This document shows positions 7,246 to 12,281 of a stretch of 12,281 bases of DNA, piece after piece. The number at the start of each line of letters is the position of its first letter. The stretch's first letter is position 1. The position numbers were made by a program, and so were the translations under genes. Location of the stretch: assembly GCA_017553965.1 (NCBI GenBank), contig JAFZJK010000134.1, positions 1 through 12,281 on the forward strand. Reading direction: 5' to 3'. Below the pieces are notes generated by a model. It was given only the letters and a program-made list of their open reading frames with translations. It was not told the DNA's origin and did no database searches. The DNA is from Lachnospiraceae bacterium. Lineage in GTDB: Bacteria > Bacillota_A > Clostridia > Lachnospirales > Lachnospiraceae.

Positions 7246-7317
7246 GATAGTGTATGAGCTTTTGTAATACTATTTGACACAGTTGTTTTTATCGGATTAT
7301 GCAAGGAATGGGATATT

Positions 7318-8373
7318 ATGGATATACTTGGTTTTTATACCCTAATTGAATATTGCAGGAATAAAAGGACGTTTATCCAGACCCATAATATTCCTGACCC
7401 GGATGCCATTGGCTCGGCTTTTGGCCTGCAGAAGATATTCAGGTCCTTTGGTCTGAGAGCCACTATCTGCTATGACGGCGAACTTGACAGGATCAGTGCC
7501 GAAAAAATGCTTGATATGTTTGGCATCGAAATGTTTTCCAACAGCGAATTAAGGGATTCCATAACCAAGGATGACTGCATCATATGTATCGATACACAGA
7601 ATAAAGCGGGTAATATCACCGACTTAAACGGAGATGAAATAGCCGTTATCGATCACCATCCCGAGGTGGAATATACCCACACATATAACTATCTGTATAA
7701 GGACATCAGAAAAGTAGGTGCCTGCTGTTCAATTATAGCACAGTACTTTAAAGAGCTTGAGATAGAGCCCAGCTCCGATACAGCCACGGCGCTGCTTCAC
7801 GGCATAAAAATGGACACTCTCCAGTTTACCAGAGGTGTCACCAAAACAGATATCGAAATGTTCAGTTATCTAAGCGATTACATCGATGATGATAAATTAA
7901 AAGGCCTTGAAATAAGCGGTATCGTCTTTAACGACCTTAAGACTTACAGTGCGGCCATTAACAACATACACGTATTTGATTATCTCGGTATATCATATAT
8001 CCCTTTCCCGTGTCCGGATTCACTGGTATCCATGGTTGCTGACTTTATCATGTCCTTGAAAGAGATACAGGTTGCCGTAGTTTACAATGTACGTCCCGAC
8101 GGTCTGAAATTCTCCGTACGTTCCGAAAAAAGAGAGGTCGATGCAGGAGTACTTGTTTCAGCAGCTCTGGCAGGCTTAGGTAACGGCGGCGGACATGCGG
8201 CGATGGCCGGCGGCAGGATCAAATCCCAGAGACTTTCCGAACTGGGACCTTTCCGTGAGCATTTTATAAACGACAGGTTTATGAAGATGCTCGGAATACA
8301 AAATAAGCGCAGCATAAGACAGTCACTGCTGCCCTCGGGAAATATCAATATCGATATCAAAAATCTGGAATGA
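7318..8373 (+). CDS. DHH/DHHA1-family phosphoesterase (NrnA-like)
   Basis: A 351-residue metal-dependent phosphoesterase of the DHH superfamily. The DHH domain has motif I HNIPDPDAIGS (H23, D27, D29), motif II CIDT (D92), the name-giving motif III IDHH (D112-H113-H114) and motif IV GIKMDT (D166), all expected Mn2+ ligands. The DHHA1 domain (about 250-325) ends with the substrate-binding glycine-rich GNGGGHAAMAGG (288-299). Relatives include NrnA, which degrades nano-RNA and pAp, and cyclic-di-AMP-linked phosphodiesterases; there is no PAS, GGDEF-like or membrane domain, so it is not GdpP. It is slightly longer than NrnA, with about 25 extra C-terminal residues. AAGGAA precedes the start. It is a single-gene unit, divergent from the esterase-GNAT gene and ending one base from the converging GNAT gene. 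The precise substrate cannot be assigned. Confidence 0.9.
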   Translation: MDILGFYTLIEYCRNKRTFIQTHNIPDPDAIGSAFGLQKIFRSFGLRATICYDGELDRISAEKMLDMFGIEMFSNSELRDSITKDDCIICIDTQNKAGNITDLNGDEIAVIDHHPEVEYTHTYNYLYKDIRKVGACCSIIAQYFKELEIEPSSDTATALLHGIKMDTLQFTRGVTKTDIEMFSYLSDYIDDDKLKGLEISGIVFNDLKTYSAAINNIHVFDYLGISYIPFPCPDSLVSMVADFIMSLKEIQVAVVYNVRPDGLKFSVRSEKREVDAGVLVSAALAGLGNGGGHAAMAGGRIKSQRLSELGPFREHFINDRFMKMLGIQNKRSIRQSLLPSGNINIDIKNLE

Positions 8374-8374
8374 T

Positions 8375-8848
8375 CTATTTCCCGATCACCTGTTCCATAC
8401 ATACCTTCAAGGGCTTAAGCCCCATAGATTCATAGAATTTCATTGCTCCGGGATTGCAATTCCATACGTTAAGTGTGATATTGTAGATCCCGGTATTTTT
8501 TGCATATTCCAGGATATAATTGTACAGGTCTGCTCCCACTCCACGCCTTCTAAACGCCTCATCCACGCAGATGTCATCTATATACAAAGTCTTTATATCG
8601 GTTAATACCGGATCGTCTTTCTCCTGTTTATGTATGCAGAAGGCATGTCCCATAACTGTATCTTCTTCATTAACACATACAAATACCGGGGTATCCTTAT
8701 TCGCGATTATTTCTTCAAGCTGTTCTGCATTATACTTGGTAGCCGGGCCTTTAAAGATATCGGGACGTCCGTTATGATGTACCATATCAACCTGTACCAA
8801 AAGCTTAAGTATAGAAGGTATATCCTTTTTTAACGCAGGTCTTACCAT
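8375..8848 (-). CDS. GNAT-family N-acetyltransferase
   Basis: A 157-residue single-domain acetyltransferase using acetyl-CoA; the substrate is unknown. It begins VRPALKKDIPSILKL, typical of the GNAT N-terminus. The central strand YIDDICVDEAFRRRGVGADLY contains the acetyl-CoA pyrophosphate loop RRRGVG (about 100-105), and the C-terminal part has NVWNCNPGAMKFYESMGLKP, the usual NxxAxxFYExxGF-type motif. The reading frame is open back to an ATG at 8887, but the strong GGGGAGG at 8855-8861, six bases before the ATG at 8848, sets the start. Its start is one base from the stop of the deacylase gene, so the two form a tightly coupled operon. The stop lies one base from that of the converging DHH gene. 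Confidence 0.92.
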   Translation of the reverse strand: MVRPALKKDIPSILKLLVQVDMVHHNGRPDIFKGPATKYNAEQLEEIIANKDTPVFVCVNEEDTVMGHAFCIHKQEKDDPVLTDIKTLYIDDICVDEAFRRRGVGADLYNYILEYAKNTGIYNITLNVWNCNPGAMKFYESMGLKPLKVCMEQVIGK

Positions 8849-8849
8849 A

Positions 8850-9395
8850 TTAATCCTCCCCAACCAAATGTACTGTTTTATAATCATGCCCTGTAGCAGG
8901 CAGGAATATATCTATAGTATCCTTTGTCTTGATCTTCAGGCTCGAAGTACATACACAGGGATGACACCCGATCTCATCACCCTTAAGCACATCCTCATCT
9001 ATCAAAAGCTGTACCGCATGATCCTTATCATTCATAAGCCCCATGATGCTGACGGCTCCGGGCTCTATATCAAGGTATTTAAGCATATCCTCCGGCTCCG
9101 CAAACGAAAGCCTCGATGAACCTATCTGTGACGAAAGCTCCTTGGTCTTAAACTTCTTGTCTCCCGGCATCATAAGCAGATAAAACTGAGTTTTCTGCCT
9201 GTTGCAAAGGAACAGGTTTTTACATATTATCACGCCAAGGATAGCGTCTATTTTATTGCAAGCCTCCATATTGTTGGCTGCTTCATGATCGGTCCTGATA
9301 TATTCTATCCCAAGACTGTCTAAGTAATCATAGGTCCTGATCTCTCTGGGTAATCTTCCCTCTGTGTTTTCCGGTCTGCCCTTATATAATTCCAT
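8850..9395 (-). CDS. YbaK/ProXp-ala-type aminoacyl-tRNA deacylase (PrdX-like)
   Basis: A 181-residue free-standing editing protein of the YbaK/EbsC (prolyl-tRNA synthetase-associated) fold. Such proteins hydrolyse mischarged tRNAs, typically Ala-tRNA(Pro), in the cytoplasm. Family features: TDHEAANNMEAC near 35-46, GVIICKNLFLCN (K59 in the position of the conserved catalytic-site lysine), GSSRLSFA (92-99), EPGAVSIMGLMND (111-123), and the C-terminal GHDYKTVHL. The length fits the PrdX/ProXp-ala group rather than the shorter YbaK. AGAGG lies about ten bases before the ATG. It is the first gene of a two-gene operon with a GNAT acetyltransferase whose start is one base past its stop. Which mischarged tRNA it edits cannot be read from the sequence. 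Confidence 0.88.
   Translation of the reverse strand: MELYKGRPENTEGRLPREIRTYDYLDSLGIEYIRTDHEAANNMEACNKIDAILGVIICKNLFLCNRQKTQFYLLMMPGDKKFKTKELSSQIGSSRLSFAEPEDMLKYLDIEPGAVSIMGLMNDKDHAVQLLIDEDVLKGDEIGCHPCVCTSSLKIKTKDTIDIFLPATGHDYKTVHLVGED
8855..8861 (-). promoter_or_regulatory. Ribosome binding site of the GNAT gene
   Basis: GGGGAGG on the minus strand with a six-base spacer to the ATG at 8848. It sits within the last codons of the upstream deacylase gene and rules out the earlier ATG at 8887. Confidence 0.85.
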
Positions 9396-9452
9396 TTCTC
9401 TGTTTCCTCTTTGTTTTTATCCGGCGATATGCTTCTCCGCCTTTTCCTGCCT

Positions 9453-9461
9453 AGTATATCA
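9453..9461 (-). promoter_or_regulatory. Probable extended -10 promoter of the deacylase-GNAT operon
   Basis: Minus strand TGATATACT: TATACT (9453-9458) preceded by the extended -10 TG (9460-9461). The -35 at 17 bases is poor (TGGCTT, 9476-9481), which an extended -10 can offset. The leader would be about 50 bases. Confidence 0.45.
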
Positions 9462-9495
9462 TACCCCATTTCAAAAAGCCATACTTTATTCTCAA

Positions 9496-9524
9496 TTGAC
9501 TTATACACTTGCATTTGATATACT
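9496..9524 (+). promoter_or_regulatory. Promoter of the aldo/keto reductase gene
   Basis: TTGACT (9496-9501), 17-base spacer, TATACT (9519-9524), with TG one base before the -10. Transcription start expected near 9531, about 40 bases before the ATG. Confidence 0.75.
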
Positions 9525-9570
9525 TTATATGCTATAAAAATACTGTCACACCCGAATAATGAGGTACATG

Positions 9571-10605
9571 ATGAATATAATAAAATTAGGAAAAACAGGG
9601 ATCGTTACGGTCCAAAACGGCTTCGGTGCATTGCCGGTCCAACGCTGTGATATGGATACAGCCGAGAAAATACTAAAGAAAGCATACGAAGGCGGTATGA
9701 CTTATTTTGATACCGCCCGTTCATATACCGACAGTGAAGAAAAACTCGGAAGAGCGCTGTCCGGAGACAAAAATATCAGGTCAAAGATATTTATAGCTAC
9801 AAAAACTCCTTCCAAAACTCCTGAAAACTTTTGGAAGGATCTGGATACATCCCTTAATAAGCTTAAAACCGACTACATAGATGTCTACCAGTTCCATATG
9901 GCTGAACGATGTTACAGACCGGATGATGGGACCGGTATGTATGAATGCATGCAAAAGGCTAAGGCCGAAGGCATGATAAAGCACATCGGCATCACCGCAC
10001 ATAAGATACTGGTCGCAAAAGAAGCCGCCGAGAGCGGACTTTATGAAACCCTGCAGTTCCCGTTCTCCTATCTTTCGGGTGCTCAGGAGCTTGACCTTGT
10101 TGAAACCTGTAAAAAGAACGATGTGGGCTTTATAGCCATGAAGGGACTGGCCGGAGGACTCATCAACAGGTCAGATGCCGCCATGGCATTTATGTCACAA
10201 TATGACAATGTAGTACCTATCTGGGGTATCCAAAGAGAGTCGGAGCTTGACGAATGGCTGTCATATATGGAAAATACACCTTCCATGACAGGCGAGATTA
10301 AAGAGTATATCGAAAAAGAACGTACGGAACTTGCCGGTGAATTCTGCAGAGGCTGCGGATACTGTATGCCCTGCCCCATGGGTATCACCATCAACCAGTG
10401 TGCCAGAATATCGCTTATGCTGCGCCGTGCACCTTCTGCCAACTGGCTTTCAGAACATTGGCAGAATGAGATGAAGAAAATAGACACCTGTATAAACTGC
10501 CGCCAATGTGTATCAAAATGTCCTTATGAACTCGATACTCCTGCCCTTCTTAAAAAGAACTACGAAGATTATAAGATGGTTTTGGCAGGTGAAAGAAAAG
10601 TCTGA
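9571..10605 (+). CDS. Aldo/keto reductase with C-terminal 4Fe-4S ferredoxin domain
   Basis: A 344-residue cytoplasmic oxidoreductase. Residues 1-250 form an aldo/keto reductase barrel with the expected tetrad: D47 and Y52 in YFDTARSY, K78 in ATKTPSK, and H109 in YQFHMAE. The C-terminal part has two cysteine groups, CRGCGYCMPCP (C259, C262, C265, C268) and CINCRQCVSKCP (C307, C310, C313, C317), the pattern for two 4Fe-4S clusters. This build is a known but biochemically poorly defined AKR subfamily of anaerobes, probably exchanging electrons between NAD(P)H or ferredoxin and an unknown carbonyl or sugar substrate. The frame is open from an ATG at 9559, but that has no ribosome binding site; GAGG at 9561-9564 fits the ATG at 9571 (spacing six). 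An ATG at 9568 is the alternative. It is transcribed alone. Confidence 0.9.
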   Translation: MNIIKLGKTGIVTVQNGFGALPVQRCDMDTAEKILKKAYEGGMTYFDTARSYTDSEEKLGRALSGDKNIRSKIFIATKTPSKTPENFWKDLDTSLNKLKTDYIDVYQFHMAERCYRPDDGTGMYECMQKAKAEGMIKHIGITAHKILVAKEAAESGLYETLQFPFSYLSGAQELDLVETCKKNDVGFIAMKGLAGGLINRSDAAMAFMSQYDNVVPIWGIQRESELDEWLSYMENTPSMTGEIKEYIEKERTELAGEFCRGCGYCMPCPMGITINQCARISLMLRRAPSANWLSEHWQNEMKKIDTCINCRQCVSKCPYELDTPALLKKNYEDYKMVLAGERKV

Positions 10606-10620
10606 TAAAGGTAATCAAAT

Positions 10621-10652
10621 AAGCCGCCGTACTTATCACAGTACGACGGCTT
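10621..10652 (+). terminator. Bidirectional terminator between the aldo/keto reductase and the 94-residue protein gene
   Basis: A 13-bp stem (10621-10633 with 10640-10652) and six-base loop. The arms AGCCGCCGTACT and AGTACGACGGCT have one C-A mismatch on the plus strand, which becomes a G-U pair in minus-strand RNA. A T run follows on the plus strand; the minus side has TTATTTG. It lies 15 bases past the reductase stop and two bases before the minus-strand stop at 10654. Confidence 0.9.
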
Positions 10653-10653
10653 T

Positions 10654-10938
10654 TTAAAACCCTTCATCAAGCAGCTCATTATATGCTGAATTGGCCTCTT
10701 CCGCTTCTTTTTTCTTTCTCCATGCTCCTATCTCACTGCAGATGGCAAGCATTTCATCAACTACCAGCTCAGCGCTCCTCGGTTTAACATATTTTAGATA
10801 TGCTATCATCCTTTCCATAGCCTTTATCCCGCCAAGCTGTCTTGCCACTTCATCTCCGAGTTCCTTAGGAAATCCAAGAGTTTTAAGCTCTGAAATAAGC
10901 CTTTCTTTTGTCCTTAACCATTCATAGTTCCCGTTCAT
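10654..10938 (-). CDS. Small hypothetical protein, 94 residues
   Basis: I do not recognise this protein. It is all helical by eye, soluble and charged, with no signal peptide, membrane helix or cysteine pair (a single Cys at about 67). The segment ARQLGGIKAMERMIAYLKYVKPRSAELVVDEMLAI looks like a compact helical domain, and the tail (from WRKKKEAEEAN) is probably a free helix. It is very likely a real gene: AGAGG eight bases before the ATG, a strong promoter at 10976-11004, and a terminator just past its stop. It diverges from the PfkB kinase gene, sharing an upstream region. A regulatory or RNA-/protein-binding role is possible, but nothing in the sequence shows it. Confidence 0.8.
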   Translation of the reverse strand: MNGNYEWLRTKERLISELKTLGFPKELGDEVARQLGGIKAMERMIAYLKYVKPRSAELVVDEMLAICSEIGAWRKKKEAEEANSAYNELLDEGF

Positions 10939-10975
10939 ATATAAAACCTCTTTTACATCCGTTTAACTATAATCT

Positions 10976-11004
10976 AATGTATCAGAAGCCGATCAAAATG
11001 TCAA
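10976..11004 (-). promoter_or_regulatory. Promoter of the 94-residue protein gene
   Basis: Minus strand: perfect TTGACA (10999-11004), 17-base spacer, TACATT (10976-10981) preceded by an extended -10 TG. Leader about 30 bases. Confidence 0.75.
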
Positions 11005-11016
11005 TCAGGGCTAATA

Positions 11017-11045
11017 TTGACAGGCATTTTTCATTTGGATATAAT
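11017..11045 (+). promoter_or_regulatory. Consensus promoter of the PfkB-family kinase gene
   Basis: TTGACA (11017-11022), 17-base spacer, TATAAT (11040-11045): a full match to the SigA consensus. Start expected near 11052, giving a leader of about 48 bases. The -35 boxes of this and the divergent promoter are 12 bases apart. Confidence 0.92.
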
Positions 11046-11085
11046 ATGTTTAGACAGTCCCAAACACTTAAAGCTATCGATTTAC

Positions 11086-11091
11086 AAGGAG
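11086..11091 (+). promoter_or_regulatory. Ribosome binding site of the PfkB-family kinase gene
   Basis: AAGGAG, eight bases before the ATG at 11100. It excludes earlier in-frame starts back to 10908, which also lie upstream of the promoter. Confidence 0.9.
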
Positions 11092-11099
11092 ATATAACT

Positions 11100-12011
11100 A
11101 TGGATAATGCTTCACAGGTTTACTTATTTGGCCAGATCCTCGGAACACATTCTTTTCTGTTAAAAGACGGCTTTCTTCGTCCCGATGAGTATTCTGAGAT
11201 AGGTGCGCAGTATTTTCTGCCCGGCGGTGAAACCGGTACAGCTGCAACCGTGCTTAATTCTTTGGGTGTATCTGTAAAAATGGACGGTACATGGATCGGA
11301 ACACAGGTAGCTCCAATGCTAAAAGAGTTCTATGCCGGCACAAAGGTCGACCTTTCTTCCATGAACTTTTCCTATGATGATCCCGGTGTTATGGACTATG
11401 TAGTTATAGCAGGTCTTGTACGCTCCCCTATGGGAAGATTCCAGACTCTTTTTTCCACCGGAGAAAGATGGTGGAGCATCCCACAAGAAAAAGATATCGC
11501 AAACTGTAAAGCAGCGGCTATAGATCCTTTTTTCGGTGCCGAAACAAAGCTTGCCGCCGAACTGTGCATCAAGCACAATATCCCCTATGTAACGATAGAT
11601 TCCAGACATGATTCATTTTTACATAAACATGCCGCTATAAACGTTGTTTCCAAGGAATGCACCGAAAACGATTACAAGGGCATGGCTCCCGAAGAGATCA
11701 TGAAGCTGATGCAAAGTGAAGCCGAAGGACTTACCATAATCACTCAGGGTGGCGGCGATATGCTCTACGGAAGAAAAGGCGGAGAAATCCATAAAATGAG
11801 CCCTTTCAAAGTTGAAGTAAAAAGCACTCTCGGTGCGGGTGATACCTATAAAGCAGGTTGCGTATATGCCCTCCTTAACGGTATGTCCGATGAAGAAACG
11901 GTACGCTTTGCCAGTGCCTGCTCAGCCATAGCTATCTCCAGGTTCCCGCTTCCTCTAAACCCTCCGAAGCTCGACGAGGTGGAAAATTTAATCTGCAAAA
12001 ATAATCTGTAA
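11100..12011 (+). CDS. PfkB/ribokinase-family carbohydrate kinase
   Basis: A 303-residue cytoplasmic kinase that transfers phosphate from ATP to a sugar or nucleoside. PfkB features: the N-terminal glycine motif PGGETGTAATVLNSLG (41-56) in the substrate-binding position, VIAGL at 102-106, TQGGGD (215-220), and the C-terminal signature STLGAGDTYKAG (242-253), where GAGD forms the anion hole and D248 is the expected catalytic base. The length is normal for the family. The C-terminal adenine-binding region (SACSAIAISRFPLPLNPP) is present. The open frame extends to 10908, but that part precedes the promoter and overlaps the divergent gene, so the ATG at 11100 is used. It is a single-gene unit closed by its own terminator. 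The substrate cannot be named; fructokinase, ribokinase and sugar-acid kinases share these motifs. Confidence 0.92.
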   Translation: MDNASQVYLFGQILGTHSFLLKDGFLRPDEYSEIGAQYFLPGGETGTAATVLNSLGVSVKMDGTWIGTQVAPMLKEFYAGTKVDLSSMNFSYDDPGVMDYVVIAGLVRSPMGRFQTLFSTGERWWSIPQEKDIANCKAAAIDPFFGAETKLAAELCIKHNIPYVTIDSRHDSFLHKHAAINVVSKECTENDYKGMAPEEIMKLMQSEAEGLTIITQGGGDMLYGRKGGEIHKMSPFKVEVKSTLGAGDTYKAGCVYALLNGMSDEETVRFASACSAIAISRFPLPLNPPKLDEVENLICKNNL

Positions 12012-12023
12012 TATATAAAAAAT

Positions 12024-12063
12024 AAACGGAGATTAAAACCCGGTAAGGTTCTGATCTCCGTTT
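12024..12063 (+). terminator. Bidirectional terminator between the kinase and NUDIX-like genes
   Basis: Perfect 10-bp arms AAACGGAGAT (12024-12033) and ATCTCCGTTT (12054-12063) around a 20-base loop that can form a short inner AACC/GGTT stem. TTTTCTTTC follows on the plus strand. On the minus strand the stem ends in ATTTTTTATA. It lies 13 bases past the kinase stop and 14 bases past the minus-strand stop at 12077. Confidence 0.88.
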
Positions 12064-12076
12064 TCTTTCTGGTATT

Positions 12077-12281
12077 TCATACAAATAAAAACTGCTTTTC
12101 CTTATTAGTGTCATAAGGTGTTTCTTTTAATCCCTGGTTTTCCAAAGCATATTTTATCAGGGATTTGGTAAGACCGGGGACTGTTTCATCCTGTAAAGCT
12201 TTCTCTGTCGGCATCCATACCACTTCACTGTTCTCATCCATATCCGGTCTGGCTTCACCTTCCACGTATTCAGCCTCAAAC
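12077..12281 (-). CDS. Probable NUDIX hydrolase, C-terminal fragment (5' end outside window)
   Basis: The frame is open from the right window edge to TGA at 12077 (67 codons). It reads FEAEYVEGEARPDMDE then NSEVVWMPTEKALQD, resembling the C-terminal half of NUDIX proteins, where a strand FxAxxxxGE is followed by DxDExxEVxWxPxEEA. The catalytic NUDIX box (GX5EX7REUXEEXGU) would lie upstream and is not in the window, so the family call rests on this pattern alone. NUDIX enzymes hydrolyse nucleoside diphosphate derivatives. The short Met- or Val-started frames inside it are not separate genes. Confidence 0.55.
   Translation of the reverse strand, partial: FEAEYVEGEARPDMDENSEVVWMPTEKALQDETVPGLTKSLIKYALENQGLKETPYDTNKEKQFLFV

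Noticed and set aside
7274..7302. TTGACA with TTATGC 17 bases on, a second promoter for the DHH gene
   Set aside because: The -10 is poor and the transcript would start within about ten bases of the ATG, leaving no room for the ribosome binding site.
9320..9514. Minus-strand open frame of 64 codons upstream of the deacylase gene
   Set aside because: It overlaps the deacylase start in another frame, begins upstream of the likely transcription start, and has no ribosome binding site.
10083..10487. Minus-strand open frame of 134 codons
   Set aside because: Antisense to the aldo/keto reductase, including its conserved cysteine motifs.
10908..11099. N-terminal extension of the PfkB kinase frame
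   Set aside because: It includes the promoter and overlaps the divergent gene; AAGGAG before the ATG at 11100 and the family length fit the shorter protein.

Overview
The window looks like ordinary chromosome from a low-to-mid-GC Firmicute, most likely a Clostridia/Lachnospiraceae-type gut or rumen bacterium. The basis is an rnr-smpB-ssrA cluster, AGGAGG-type ribosome binding sites, near-consensus TTGACA-17-TATAAT promoters, and gene families common there (a CE15-like esterase, an aldo/keto reductase with a ferredoxin tail, a ProXp-ala-type deacylase). The genus is inferred, not proven. I see no CRISPR array, insertion sequence, integrase or phage gene, and no gene-free stretch longer than about 300 bases.

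Layout. Positions 1-2101 (minus strand) hold a three-gene operon behind a strong promoter: a cyclophilin-like lipoprotein, a single-pass membrane protein with coiled-coil segments, and an OmpR-type response regulator that runs off the left edge. Positions 2140-5466 (minus) hold the ribosome-rescue and RNA-decay cluster, read rnr, smpB, ssrA. The tmRNA was found by its folding signatures and its tag reading frame; a hairpin terminator with 12-bp arms separates it from the lipoprotein operon. Positions 5473-7175 (minus) hold an unusual fusion of a glucuronoyl-esterase-like (CE15) hydrolase domain with a GNAT acetyltransferase domain. Divergent from it, 7217-8373 (plus) is a DHH/DHHA1 phosphoesterase. 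Tail to tail with that, 8375-9461 (minus) is a tight pair: a YbaK/ProXp-ala-type aminoacyl-tRNA deacylase followed by a GNAT acetyltransferase. Positions 9496-10605 (plus) hold an aldo/keto reductase with a C-terminal iron-sulfur domain. A shared hairpin separates it from a small uncharacterised gene (10654-10938, minus), which diverges from a PfkB-type sugar kinase (11100-12011, plus). A terminator and the 3' end of a probable NUDIX hydrolase gene (minus) close the window.

How they fit. RNase R, SmpB and tmRNA act together to free stalled ribosomes and remove defective mRNA. The left operon looks like an envelope-linked signalling unit, although its sensor kinase, if there is one, lies outside the window. 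The remaining genes are mostly separate small transcription units with no evident common pathway. The best candidates for something undescribed are the esterase-GNAT fusion and the lipoprotein/membrane-protein/response-regulator operon, in which the cyclophilin-like protein appears to lack the catalytic arginine.
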